Position numbers and translations under genes: made by a program. Below are positions 16,110 through 28,736 of a stretch of DNA of 64,000 bases, piece by piece. Below the pieces are notes generated by a model. It was not told the DNA's origin and did no database searches. It saw only the letters and a list, made by a program, of their open reading frames with translations. Position 1 is the stretch's first letter. Every line of letters starts with the position of its first letter. This DNA comes from Quillaja saponaria (taxonomy: Eukaryota; Streptophyta; Magnoliopsida; Fabales; Quillajaceae), in assembly GCA_029379385.1 (NCBI GenBank), contig CM055605.1, positions 8,963,001 to 9,027,000 of the forward strand. The letters are read 5' to 3'.

Positions 16110-19100
16110 AGGCTGATGTTGCTTTGTGAGAAAAAGTAAAAGGAGAGGTGTGAGAGAGTGAAGGAAATGAAGGGTTGAGGAGAGAATTTAAAGGAGATTC
16201 TGGGTGTGTGAGTCAACCCATCTTCATTTGTGAGAATCCGTATGAAGACTGCTTACTTGGGTGGAAGAGTTTCAGAATTTTCTTTTTGTTCTCCTTTTTG
16301 AGGCTAGTTTGTTTGCAAAGAGAAGCCATCATGCATAAGCCAAGTTGAAGAGAAAAAGTTAAAAGAAAAAAGATTTCACAAATCTTTGCACTTTTCCAAA
16401 CAGTTGCAACCACAATCACAACTTTCTATCAAGGGCAGATGTCTCTATTTTTATATTCATTAGCCAGGTTAAGGATACTTTTCCCATTTTCAGCAAATAA
16501 TGTCATGCTTTTGCCTGAATGGGTATTTCTCTGTTTCCAATTACAGGTACTTCCATACTTGTGCCTTCCTTACACGTATATTGAGGGGTCTTACTGAATC
16601 CATTTTTGTCTAGTAATGTATACATCGCGTATCTGATTTCAGATTGAATGACAGGGACTAGGGGGTTGGAGTTGGTTCATTTGAGAGGAAGACATGCTCT
16701 ATGTGTTAGTACATGAGACTCGTGAAGTTCTAATTCATGTGTTCTTTTTTTTTTTTTTTTTGGGTAAGGCTAATTCATGTGTTCTTTGTGGGAAAAACAA
16801 CTATGATTGGTCGTTAGGGACCCCCTTTGGGCCAGTCTAATGGCTAAGGAAGAAGTGGAAATGCAGGTGACGTCATTTCAGCTTGGGGAAAGCACTGTAA
16901 GGCTACTGTGTTAGATATCTGATCAAATGTTGCAATGCTGCACTACAGCACTGCTGCTATTGCCTTAGTTTCCAGCAATTGGGCAAAACTTGAATGATTC
17001 CCTTGTTTATATGTTTTCTGTTGATTGGAAAAATAAATTGTATCTGGTGCAATTATCACTTTTCAGCTTTTTGATGCAAGTTGTGTATGAGAACCAATGG
17101 AAGATTTGTACCTTCACAGTGTAGCATTCATGTCATCCCATTAGATTGCCAGAAAAGTTTTGCACTATTCTATGTTTCTTGGTATTCATTTGGGTGCAGA
17201 ACTGTTTTCATGTTGTCTTCAAGATCTATTTTGTTTTTTTGTATGAAATCCTGGCCAATAGCTTGTGGTATTTTGTGGTTTAGAAAGGGCTACAAGAATA
17301 ATAATTGATTGCGTATTGGCTCCCTTATTATTCTTTTCCCTTTTTTGTAAGTAATTTTGATTCCAATTCTATAAGTAGACATGTGAGGATATTATCTACT
17401 TGGATATTGTTGCCATATACAACGAGTATACTACTATCATCCCTTTCTTCCTTCAGTAGATCATTGCCACAGAACAAAGATCTTTCTTTTTTGTACAATA
17501 TTCTCTTTGGCTCATGTGCCAAAGATACATATGACGATGTTAAAATAAAATTCACCAAAAAAAGAAAAAAATGCTAAAAATATGTTTAACTTAGTAACTT
17601 GATGTATATAATATATCTAGTAGTTCATTGTATCACACATTTTGATAGAAAATATTACGTCACATCACTATTATCTTATATCTAAGAGAATTGAGTAATT
17701 TATCACTATTATCTTATATCTTGAAAATTTGAGTAATTCTTAAATACTATTTTGATCGCTAGACTAATTTGTAGTTTTAATAATAATTAGCTAATAAATT
17801 TGTACAAATTAACTTTGTGCTACAAATTGATGGACCTATAATGTATATGCTAATAGCCCTACACCCACTTCCACTCTTCATGCTTTCATGGATCATTGTG
17901 TCAACCTTTCAAACAATATATAATTACCCATTAAATACTCAAAAGAATGGCCAATACCATTACCATTACCATTGTTGGCTTTTTGCTTATTATTGGTATA
18001 TGCTTGACGGCTTCCTATTTTTGTTTGCTAGAAATTGTAGGCAAAGAAAAACAGAATCTTCATAGGCTTCATTAATGTTAAGAAAGTGACATAAAAATGA
18101 TATAAAGATCAACAACATCATGAAAAAACCCACACTTTGGAAGGCAAATAAGGAGACCTTTATTGATCAAATGCATATGTCCTAATCAACATCCAACATT
18201 CAATTCTTAAAACTATTATTATATAATTGAAATAAAGATAATGCCCAAAACAATCCTTTTTATTTATGAGAATTTATAGTAATAGTAGTGTGAAAATGTG
18301 ATCTCTAGCAAACAAAATCTTCTCATTTGTGGCGAAAAACCTAATCCTAATTCATTACATGTTTTCTAGAAGGAGACCGACCACTAATAAATTAATCAAT
18401 AAAAATGATGATCATATATTAGTTGGGTAATTATCATTTGGTTTTTTTCTCCATATCTAACACGTATCGTAAGGTTTAGACCCACTATGTCCCCCTCTCT
18501 TGTCCATTTGATGCTTGGATTATGGACTGCAAAACCACTTTAGGAGTGAAAATGTGTGGTTTAATTTTATCGATTTTAAAAGTTTTGATAACTTGATTTA
18601 GCAGATAATTTTTTTTAATATCATTTTAAAAAATATAATATTTAATTTAATTATCATATTTTTTTAATAAAAGATTATAAAATTTAGTTCACTAAATAAT
18701 ATTATTTACAACAAAAGCTCCTCAATTAATCAAACAAAATGATTTTAAATTGAAATTAACGTCAACTTCATCACGAGGGTTCCATTGGCTAGTCGTAGCA
18801 CAGGCCAACAAATGATAATGTGACAATTGGACACTCGTGCCCACTTGGCCAGAGGGGATAGGTGGGATTGCCACGTTAGGGTAGTCATAATCCTCATCAT
18901 CCAGCAATTGGGATTTAATTGGGATTAAAAAATTGTGAATAGAGGGGCTGTTAGGACACAAATTTGATTTTCATGATGCCCAAAACCTATGAGGTTGTAT
19001 AGATAATTATGATTGTCATGTCATATCCTACTTTTATTCCACTTAATTATTCAATGTCTCCTTGTCTTAACCCAAACCATGAAACTAAAATCCAACTTTT

Positions 19101-19980
19101 AAAACATTTTCTTACTATTTTTGTCGTTATACCATGAAAATCATCATCTCTTTTTTCTTTTAATCTAAACTAAATATGTGTATATGGAGTATTTTTTTTT
19201 GTGTAATGGAGAAAAAATAGGACTATATAATACTTTACATTTATTTTAATTATATATATGTACTTGTGCGCAAAAAATTTCTTTTATTGTTGTGAATTTT
19301 ATCAGCTTCAACATTTTGCTTTTTGCGAGCATTTCCAATTTTAAAATTATAAAAACAATTATTTTATATTTCATATTCCGAAAACAAATATTTGTAAACT
19401 AAGTTTTTGTTTCACGAGTATTTTCACACAGTTTGAGTGTGAGCCTAATCTCGTTCAGGGTTCGTGATTGTCCCTCTTCACAAGTGTTTTCTTGCATGCT
19501 CGAACATTTAATATTGTAGAAATTCCTCAATCACTGAATACAAACTTGCCTTATCATTTGAATCTCAAATCTTGCCTTGAGTTTTAAGTTAACATAATTA
19601 ATAAGTCTTAATTTTTTTTTCTTCTTCAAATTGAATTCTTTTACACATAAAAATGCATATAGTACTGATTCATGATTTATTACAGTTAAATTTAAGAAAA
19701 TAATACTTTTAATTATAAATTTTCATTTTTCAAAAGTGAGTTGGAACTTTGGAGTTGCATTTTTCATAAATTATGTTTTTATTGTAGGGTTGTATTCTAA
19801 TTAAATTTAAGATAAATTATATTTTTATTAAAATAAAATTTATTTTTAAAAACGAGTTGAACTCTTGTAATTGTATTTTGAAATAGGCTAGCCTTTAAAT
19901 AATATATATTTCACAACTAAATTTTAATGGATTTATCAACTAAAGAAAAAAAATTGCTATTATATAAATTGTTTTGTCAT
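16110..19980. other. Intergenic DNA upstream of CKX
   Basis: The part next to 16107 is the CKX 5' leader and promoter region on the minus strand. The rest is AT-rich, with short open frames that resemble no known protein. A slightly GC-richer open frame on the minus strand at 18722-18961 was considered and not accepted. Confidence 0.55.
16730..16787. mobile_element. Minimal LINE-tail insertion flanked by an 18-bp duplication
   Basis: CTAATTCATGTGTTCTTT occurs at 16730-16747 and again, perfectly, at 16770-16787. The 22 bp between are a T run followed by GGGTAAGG. This is what target-primed reverse transcription leaves when a poly-A RNA is copied for only a few bases: a target duplication around a bare tail (poly-A on the minus strand). 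A slippage-type duplication is the alternative. Confidence 0.5.
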
Positions 19981-20619
19981 TGTGATGCTAAAGTTGGTGA
20001 ACATGGGCTATATATATAAGCATTTTCAATTAATTCTCTGTCGGTCTGCTTTAGTGAAATTAACAATCAACCTATATGTACAAGGAAATAAAAGTGAGCC
20101 ATTATTATTACCTTAAATTTTAGGTCAGTGATACATTTTTTATCTTAATATTTTAATTGTGACAAATTCTTTTAAGATCATTGTATATGATCTAACGGTT
20201 TATTGTGACACACCAAAAGTTTATAATTTTGATGTGTAGTATGCAAAAATGTAAAACAAATTTATTTACTAATTTGATAACCTTTCTCTCTCTAAAATAA
20301 CCAAAGTTATAAACATATTGATCTTTTTCTTGGTATATTCACTATTAAATGTGTCCTTGCTATAAGCACTATATCTATCTATCTTTTTTTCTTGATTTGT
20401 TATTTTTCCCACTATTTTAGTGCATGTACTTCATTTCTAAATAAAGCGAAATTTAGAGAAACACATTTCGACAATTGCTTTTTGGTTGTGCCAATGAAGT
20501 GATATGAACTGCAACGTGTCTATACTGTTGGTTTCACCAATTAGTTATTAAGTTTTTCACGATAAAAGCTTGCTAGCTGCTGCATATATATAAAGTGTTA
20601 ATAATTTGTTTTATTCAGC

Positions 20620-20826
20620 TTAACTATCGTGGATTCGTATCCCACTAAAGGCATCAACATTAAGTCCAAAGTGTACGAATTTTCTTTTGGGATGTTTGGA
20701 AGTGGTTTTGCTAAAGTCTTCGCATGCTGGAACAGTAAGAAGGTCGGCTCTTAGGGTGCTCGGATCCAACGTCGACCTGCAAAAGAAAGAGGCCATTGGT
20801 CTAAGGATTCTCCAAAAATTCTCCAT
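20620..20826 (-). CDS. Candidate small protein of 68 residues, unknown function
   Basis: The frame starts at the ATG at 20826 and encodes a 68-residue protein beginning MENFWRILRPMASFFCRSTL. An earlier in-frame ATG at 20898 would add 24 residues, but it lies only a few bases from the TATA element and is probably upstream of the transcript start. On the minus strand a TATAAATAA box lies at 20913-20905 and a palindromic CACGTG G-box at 20945-20940. That spacing predicts a 5' leader of about 50-60 nt. Composition is more GC-rich than the surroundings. I do not recognise a family: there is a short N-terminal hydrophobic/aromatic segment and a basic patch, KHPKRK. The frame lies in a 508-bp block absent from the paralogous repeat at 49.9 kb. 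Confidence 0.45.
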   Translation of the reverse strand: MENFWRILRPMASFFCRSTLDPSTLRADLLTVPACEDFSKTTSKHPKRKFVHFGLNVDAFSGIRIHDS

Positions 20827-20904
20827 AGCAAAGTGAGAGCTCTTTAAAGAGATAAAGTGATTGAAGATAATAAATGCATAATGTAAGAAGGTACTCATCA
20901 ATTA

Positions 20905-20945
20905 TTATTTATAGTTGTACTTGTCCGATGAAGAATCGCCACGTG
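20905..20945 (-). promoter_or_regulatory. TATA box and G-box upstream of the small frame
   Basis: TATAAATAA on the minus strand is at 20913-20905, and CACGTG is at 20945-20940. The distance to the ATG at 20826 is normal for a plant core promoter. G-boxes bind bZIP and bHLH factors and often mark light-, ABA- or jasmonate-responsive promoters; which applies here cannot be told. Confidence 0.4.
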
Positions 20946-22230
20946 TTATATAGTAGTACAATTGATATTCATATGCCCTACTAACAATACCCTTTTGAAT
21001 GTGTGATATAAGTTAATTGTTAAGTACTATTTTGGTATTTACCAAAAAAAAAAAAAATACTATTTGAGATTTGAGAATAACATTTTCAATTTTGTTACTA
21101 TTCATAATTTTTTTTAATTAATTAGGTTTTCTAAAATTTAATTTATTAATTAGACTCTTAATCAAGTTATGTCGGTTAAATTGAGATGCATCTTGACAAA
21201 TTATATAATAATTAATAGATATATTTTTTTTAGGGATAATAAAAAAGAAGCCATCTCAATGAGAAAATAAATTGTAAAATATTGACTCAATTAGTAAAAA
21301 AAAATTTTATTTGTTCGATATCAAAATTTTAAAACTCAGAATTCTATTTGAAAACGAAATATTTTCCTCATAAACATGGGTGGAATGCAAATTTGGATAG
21401 ATTATCTTATAATTTCTTTAAGTTCTTTTAGTCATGTCTGCTAACTCTATTGATGGGGCTCGTCTTGATTTAACGAGCTTGATTAGATTTAGAAAAAAAA
21501 TATCATGTATGACTTTATTAGAAGGAAAAAAAAAAAAAATCTTAGAGAATCTAGTTAGAAAAAAAACAAAATCATCAAGATTATAACATGATGTCATTTT
21601 CATATATAATACCAAAATAATAATAAACCTTTAAAGAATTCTACACATATTAATTTATGGTGGGATTCACTTAACGTTTGTCTATGTGATTTTTGTCCTA
21701 ATCTTATATAATGTGTTCTAAATTTCTTGATTTTTCTTTAAAATTTATTTCACTGCCAACTTTGAAAAATTGAAAAAGGAAAAATTGCACATGAAAGTCA
21801 CATGTATTGTCTTTAATTTTTTCATCTCTCTTACCAAATTTCAAATCCTATTAGACTAAAGTTCCTACTTCCAAATTTGATAAGTAATTAACTTTTCATA
21901 AAAGGAATTAATGGAGTTTCTAATTCTCTACTAATTAAGGCTTTGGTCTAATGCTAAGCGCTTTGTAAATCAGTCCAAATAGACTTGGAATACATCATGG
22001 GAAATGAAATTTCATAGATATCTTATTCTCTATGTGAATGACCTATTTTTAAGATACATATGTGAACTGATTTGAACAAACATGACTGCTAAATTAAAAA
22101 AATATTAAAGAAATGATAAATATTTTCTATATAAACTTGGCTTCAACGCAATTGAAATGAGCAGTGAATATATATATAATATGTAGATCTAACAAGTCAA
22201 TTCAATCAATTTCTTTAATTTTGACTCTTA

Positions 22231-22814
22231 GGGAGAGTTTGGAATAAATCAATGTGAGAGTTCAATTCAATTCAATTTAAATTATTTCTCAATGTTTAAA
22301 ACAAATCATTTAAGTGATAGAATTCAAATGAATTATAGTGTTTGGAATATTATTATAACTAATAGAATTCATTTTATTTTAATACTTTTACAAAATTACC
22401 CTAGCATTAGTAAAAAAATTAAAAAAAAATTCCTACAAAAGCAACTTAAATCATTGGTACAGTTCTAATACATTATAAGGAGAGAAGAGAAATGAGGGGA
22501 AGGGGAGGGGAAAGAAAGAAGAGAAGAAATGAGATGAGAAATGGGATATGAAGAAGAATGAGGGGTTGTAATTTTTGAGATGTGGATATGAGAAGTAAAA
22601 ATAAAGGGTATATATGTATTTTTAATCTAATTGAATTGAATTCTTAACAAATCATATCAATTTTGATAAGAATTCAAAATGAAAAAAATGTTATAAAAGC
22701 ATGATTTAGAATGAATTGAATTCTCATGAAAGATAGATACCAAATACAAGATTTTAATCAAAGTTCATTTAGAATGAATTGAATTCCACAATTTTTATAT
22801 TTTCAAACACACTC
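22231..22814. mobile_element. Tourist/PIF-Harbinger-like MITE, present only in unit A
   Basis: The ends are GGGAGAGTTTGGAATAAAT and, reversed from the right end, GAGTGTGTTTGAAAATATAA. These are imperfect terminal inverted repeats flanked by TTA on both sides. TTA target duplications and a G-rich '...GTTTGG' terminus are typical of PIF/Harbinger MITEs. The interior has repeated 'gaattgaattc' blocks and a purine-rich stretch and is noncoding. The matching site in unit B (around 29082) lacks the element and seven adjoining bases. A longer flanking match, ACTCTTA, is an alternative duplication. Confidence 0.65.
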
Positions 22815-23464
22815 TTAACACTTGCCTATATAGTTTAGACTTGTGAATGTCATTTTCGACAATAATAGAAGGGTGAGTACTTTTCAATATTTTGAAACCT
22901 AATTTAACACTATCTAGAATGAGATTATAAAAAATACTAAGATTTTGTATGATTTGTTGTCTTGTTGAATGAATATGACTTTCTAAAAGTTGTATATTAT
23001 TTGAACTCTAATGAAAATGCCACTCTTTATTTTATTTTCAAGAAATTGGGGGTTGTTACTTTCACGCAGCTATTTCTTTCGTTAAAAGAATAATGTAATA
23101 AGTTATACGTTAGTTTCAGGAAATTCATGTGTTAGATGGACTGATGGAGGCATAATAGAAGTTAGGCCTAACTCCAATGATCATTAATTAATATTGTTTG
23201 AAGTTAAAACTTGAAATCCTGCATGCTTGAAAGTTACAACTTTTTTATGGGGGAGGACTATTTTTTGCTTTCACGTGTCAAAGAAATACAAAATTGGACA
23301 TTTTGAAGATGGAAATCTTTGAATTAAGACTTCAGAAGCTAGCCTTGAACCAGATCAATGAAAGACTTGTTTATTCTTTACTTATTTTAGTTGCCAATGA
23401 AAGTAATAAATAAAAATCCCTTAATTGTTCCTCTTTCTGTATGTCTATCAACATGAATGGATGT

Positions 23465-23690
23465 CTAGCTAAGTTTAGTGGTAAATAATTCAAGAAGCAC
23501 TTTGTAAAATGTTTGGAGTTTGAGTCTTCTTGATTGCAGCTAGCAGTCGTTGATAATTATATGTTCTCATAAATAACTATAGTCACTTTCCAAAAAATTC
23601 TAAATTTGATCTCCATATAAAGTGCAGAAAATTTTATAAAATGTATTGATGATGTGACACAATATACCTTATCTTTCAAAAAATAAAATA
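23465..23690 (+). repeat. tRNA-derived SINE-like segment, unit A copy
   Basis: A segment resembling RNA polymerase III box A ('tttagtggt') is followed about 45 bp later by a box B-like 'gagtttgagtc'. The unit B copy keeps the signals better. No clear target duplication was seen. Confidence 0.3.
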
Positions 23691-24844
23691 AAATATCTCT
23701 AGTCTTAAGGTGCCCAAGATGGCCCATGAAGTCATTTCGGCCACACTCTTTGCTAAAGATGACCATGAACCATGTGCCATGGTGGGCAAGTTCACCCGAA
23801 TTAAAGAAATTTTTTTTTTTGTAGAAAGCTATTCATGCTCATAAGAAATTTGGTATGAGACTTAAAATCCATGCATACATGGGCTCATTACATATGACAA
23901 GCTTCTAGACTCATGACTCTTGGATCTTAAAAGATCAAATTATTTAGTGAATTCAATTTCATATATATTGGATTAGAAGTTGTATAAATGTGTCACTAAG
24001 TATGGTTTATTTAAGTTGTTTTCTTAGTAGGAGAGGGAATAGAATGTTAGAAATCTGAATTAATAATTAACAAAGGAAAATAATTTTGAAAAACTACACC
24101 AAAAGTATATTAATGTAGCCTTTGTCACGAGCTCATGGGTAACGTCTTGAGTCCACATCAATCTTAAGATTTGTACAATTAGTCGTTCAACCACTTAGAT
24201 GTATTTAAACATCTTTCTCCCGCTTTCTTTTTTCAACGTGACACTCTAATGAATGATTCATTTATTACAGTCCATACATTGTCTTCTGTTTTCCAAGACT
24301 ATAATAAATGCTTCATTTATTAAAGTCCATTTTGTCTTATGTTTTCCTTTGAACAATTAGTTATACAAACTTTTAACATTAGAAAATTTCTAAATAGAAT
24401 AATATCCTTGATGTGTAATGACCATCTGTATGTTGAAATCTTTGTCCCTTGAAATTAAACTTGTGACAAGTTAAGAATGTAATTGTGGTATATAGGGTTA
24501 TTGTGTTCTAAATCCCCTATCTAGTGTATATTAGGTTTATCTAGATTATATAGTAGTTTTAAAAAAAACATTTAATTGTGAGTAAATTTTTTTGGGTTTA
24601 GAGCATGAGAACTCAGGGTCACAACCCCAAATAAGTGAAATGTAATTTTTTTTTTTGGCTGGGAAATTGCCATGTTTCTGTAGATTTAGAAAACAAAGAC
24701 TAATGTGAGGTCTACTTCCCTTATGTACTTTATTCTTATATTTAGTCTACTAGTCACTAGTGTGCTATCTCTCTGTTACTACTTTTGTATCTAGCATAAA
24801 ACTACTAATCTCATTGTGAAACAACAAAATTCTCTTACAATAAT

Positions 24845-25516
24845 TGTTATTTTAACAGCAGCTACAAAATATGATGAATTCAGAAAATTGGACAAGGAAC
24901 GACATGGGTTGTCCCTGTTCTTAAGGTTTCTATTGCCTCTACCATAAAGTTTTGCAAAATGTTACAGGCAAAACACCTTCAGGATATATGTCAAGCCTCA
25001 GGAAAAATAATTTTTTTGTGATAGCAATTCACATAAAGTTTCTGTGTGAAGGTTAAACTTTTAAGAGAGGAGAATAAGATTTTACATTAAAAAAATGTAG
25101 AGACTTCCCATATTATTCACAAAATCTTTAGTTACAGATTTAATTTTGTAATCATTTTTAGGATACTAAAGGTCTTAGACATTATTCTCTTTTAAGTGCA
25201 TATGAATTTATAACCCCTGAAAATGGATTCATAACTGCTGAAATGAATTCATAACTATTGAAATGATTTCATAAATTTTGAAATAAATTCATAACCATTT
25301 AATTAAATTCACAACTGCTGAAATGAATTTATAACCGCTGAAATAAATTCATAACTGCTAAAATGAATTCATACCGTTGAGATAAATTCATAACTTAAGA
25401 AATGAATTCATAATTTTTGAATAAATTCAAATAAATTAGTTTTGCAAACAACTATGCATCTCTCCATATACCTTACATTGGGCATAATTAAAATATCCCA
25501 TTTTGGGTGCATTTCA
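24845..25516 (-). mobile_element. Ty1-copia LTR, unit A (672 bp)
   Basis: This is the same LTR as at 31118-31781 and 38851-39475. On the minus strand it begins TGAAATGCACCC and ends TAAAATAACA. It contains a run of about 20-bp repeats of the form 'aaatgaattcataactgctg' (about 25200-25430). Next to it on the right lie the polypurine tract and a short piece of copia interior (25517-25879), which is then interrupted by another LTR. Confidence 0.85.
25200..25430. repeat. Minisatellite inside copia LTR (unit A)
   Basis: About ten imperfect copies of a roughly 20-21 bp unit around GAATTCATAACTGCTGAAAT are present. The core contains the palindrome GAATTC. Matching arrays lie in the other two LTRs, at about 31488-31690 and 39216-39385, with different copy variants. 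Confidence 0.8.
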
Positions 25517-25879
25517 ACAATCTCCCACTTGTTTGGAAAACTACTTTTAACCAAACAACTCTTTGTTAATTAACTCTAAGGATTCTATGCATAAAGAAAG
25601 TTGTGACGAATATTGAGCATTCCTTTAGTGTAAATAACTCAAAGTCATATCGAAGTTGATGATATCCATAGATTGAACCTCTACTCTTATATAACATGAT
25701 CAGAGTCATCATACACACACACATTTCTCCCTTCACGATGAGCAATCTCATCATTTTGCACTTTTAAGACTGTGCATAATATCCTGTTTCATGAACCTCT
25801 AAGAGAGTAAACCACAACTCTCTATAAGCAGTCGCTCCACTTCTAGGAAAAGTGTTTCCCATGCACTTATATGGCTAAG

Positions 25880-28736
25880 TGTCACACCTCTCATGGAGGC
25901 ATGACTGGCTGGAAGAATGGTAACCAAACCTCTGTAATCCTGACTCAAAAAACAAAAAGACCATGACTCTTGATCAACCAATGAATAAAATGAAGAATTT
26001 TTAAAATGCAAAATTTAACATTAAAAGTTTGTTGACTTAAATAAATCACAACTTACTAAAAATTTTGATGGAGGTTCATTTCAATATGGAACATGCCTTA
26101 AAATACAAACTTGTAGACTCTTTTCCTTACGTAACTCAACACAAAGACAGTAAGGAGCTCAGCTCTATTCACATTCTCAACAAGACAAATGCTAGAATAT
26201 TATATCATACCAAATTTGACACCCACAGTTCTAATGTGACTGTAAATTTTCATCATTAACTGCAAGTCTGAGATCCTGAAAATATCGTACCAAACTCATT
26301 CGGCAAGTCCTAAGCTCGGTGACGCTATACACTTAACTCCTATCACTAAAAAAATATTCACGGGAGAGGGGTGAGTCCTATAGACTCCGTGAGTGGAAAA
26401 TTGTACCCAAAGGATACTAGCATCACACAATACAAGTGTGTAACACATAGATAGTAACATCATGTAATATTGTTCATATAATATTTCACAGGACACGTAA
26501 ACATAGTAAGTTTCACAAATTCACAATTTATATAACACATAGGATCACAATTTGAATCAGAGCAACAATATCACCCAAAGCAATCAAAGGGCCAATGAGT
26601 GACCAAGCCCCGTACAACATTATCACCCCTTACCGGGCAATTACGAGCCCGCATAACAAATTGATCATTGTACACAATCCATCCCACTGGGACTGAGCAC
26701 TCAATTTTAAAAAAACATTTATCAAAATCAAAATTTTCTTATGATTTTAAATCTGACATCCTAGGTGCACCTGAATTTTCAATTTCGAAGATAAAAATCA
26801 ATTTTCATAAATATCTCACTTTATTGGCCCTTATCAATCACAACCAATGTCAAACAAAGCAATCAATATCAAATAAGCATAATTTAAATAAATTACTGCA
26901 ATACTCTACATACTTATTTTCCTATATCACGTATATTCAAATAAACATACAATTACACATACTAATCTAGCCCTTAAAGGCAGCAATTAACCACTCACCC
27001 ATAACTGATTTCATTAGTCACTCACACTTGCGTCAACGCATTTCATCAGGTCCACACTAGCATTCATAACTAAAATTCATATACCCAAATAATATTTAGT
27101 TCATAAACGTTATTATTATAATCTTTTAGTTACTAAGCTTATATCTCAATTTATATAAGTTTCTTTATGTAAATTTTCAATTAAGCTATTACATGCCATT
27201 TAACATAAATTGGACTTTGTGCAATAGGGTTAATAATGAAGGGACATTTTAAATGTCTTGACAATGCATAGGGTAAAAGAAATTATTAGAAAAGATAAAA
27301 AGCACTTAGTGAATTAGAGATGTTGAAACTGTCCAATCTTGGGGTTTGAACCAGTGTCCACTTTAACGGTCATATCTTTCTCTAAGAAACTCGAAATCCA
27401 GTTTCACAAAATTTATAAAATACTACACACATGTAGCTTTATAATCGTATATCATTTGAAATTTTTAGATTTGTATATCAATACAGTTTATTGTTTGAAG
27501 TTGCATCAAGTTCTGCAGCACACAGGATTTTTGACAACTTTGACTGTATCTTAGTTAATTGAACATAACTTTCTCTAGGAAAAACAAAATCCAATTCCGT
27601 TTGTTGGGTTTATTAATAGAAAAGCATATCTATCTTTATTATTTATAAACTTTTCCTCTAATTTGTCATAAACCTACTCAATTTCTTACATGAACCAAAA
27701 ACAGGGCACCACGAATCCTGCCTGACCTAGCCGGATTCTAACAGATATAACTCACAATATATTTGGAACAAATCTATAAAATTTTGTCAATAACATTTCA
27801 AGACTATGAGATATATTTTATCTTTTGAACTTTTAATTTAATTTTGTCTCAAAGATGCTCGAAATACTGAATTTATATAACCCACGAATCTGTCCCTGCA
27901 TCCTATCCTCAACCTTTAAACTCTTAATTTCCAACACTTCAACTAAAACTAATCACCCTTTATTCATACCTCTCATCCATTTTCATTAAATCCTTAGCTC
28001 ACAACATTAACCAATAATTCTTTACTCTTTAATTATAAACTTTTATTTTAATTTCTATAGCAACTAACTACCAAGAATTAAATTAACTAAGTTTTACTCA
28101 TAAAGTTTAACTAGTTTTTTTATAGACATTTTATGTCTACATTCCCAAACTAGTTAACACAATTTCATAAATTCTCATGTTACTTATTTTCCAACATCAA
28201 ACTTAAAATTGGTTTAGTTAATCAAAGTACCCCTAAAGCTTGACTTATACTTAAATTAAACACTACTACAGTTTACTTCAATTTTTCTTTTCCCTTTATA
28301 ATTTAAGTTCTTCATTTAATTCCTTATTACTAATCCCTAATATTTCTTATAATCATTTCAGCTTCAATCTTCTTGGTTATTTTGTTATTATTCAGCTGCT
28401 TATTTGCTATTTTGTTGTCTCAATTACACAACATCTATTGGCCTACAGGAGTTAGTAAATTTTAAGACCTCCAAGTCTACTAAGTTTCATTCCTCTCTAA
28501 GACGGACCAAACACAATTGAAAAAAAAAAAAAAAACCCACAAACACTATACTTGAGAAAATGATGTATATAAGAATGATAAAGGTTAAGATTGGGAGCTA
28601 AGTGCTTAACTAATAAATTATCTTTCTATAATACCTCTTGTAGGGCACTAAAACCCATTTTCTCTGACAAACCCAAGGTGAAAAATGAACATACAGGTAC
28701 AAATTGAATGGTAGCAACTGCTGAAAATTTGATTGG
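25880..28736 (+). mobile_element. Truncated TGTCACACC-type LTR, unit A
   Basis: The sequence starts TGTCACACCTCTCATGGAGG directly after copia sequence ending CTAAG. It runs parallel to the complete element at 33077-36820 with clear but lower identity than the flanks have to each other. Shared blocks include 'gggtgagtcctatngactcngtgagtg', 'cctaggtgcacct' and 'gacctagccgga'. Its right end is missing: the next unit starts at 28737, so no TSD can be read. No gag or pol was found. Termini suggest a Ty3-gypsy chromovirus-type LTR, but that is inference. Confidence 0.7.

Larger units (their letters stand above)
19983..21676. repeat. Dispersed repeat, left copy (paralogue of 49377-50724)
   Basis: The sequence from 'gatgctaaagttggtga' to 'attcacttaacg' matches 49377-50724 in the same order and orientation. 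Examples are the shared 'gacaaattcttttaagat', 'agagaaacacatttcgacaattgctt', 'cttgatttaacgagcttgattaga' and 'cctnnaaagaattct' blocks. Divergence is moderate, with many indels. The main difference is a 508-bp block at 20481-20988 found only here. No terminal repeats or target duplications were recognised, so the repeat may be a segmental duplication or an unclassified element. Confidence 0.75.
21881..28736. repeat. Tandem segmental duplication, unit A
   Basis: The text from 'taagtaattaacttttcataaaagg' at 21881 restarts at 28737, so two large units sit head to tail. Unit A holds a flank (21881-24844), a copia LTR (24845-25516), a little copia interior (25517-25879) and a truncated TGTCACACC-type LTR (25880 to about 28736). 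The flank matches unit B very closely, with long stretches identical, for example around 23110-23230 against 29345-29460. Both unit starts are preceded by AAATTTGAT, which suggests joining at microhomology. Confidence 0.85.

Noticed and set aside
18722..18961. 79-codon minus-strand open frame with slightly higher GC
   Set aside because: No family recognised and no convincing promoter or splice context. It was kept out for lack of support.
25200..25430. Regularly repeated 20-bp units reminiscent of a CRISPR array
   Set aside because: The units are contiguous and imperfect, have no unique spacers, and lie within a plant retrotransposon LTR.
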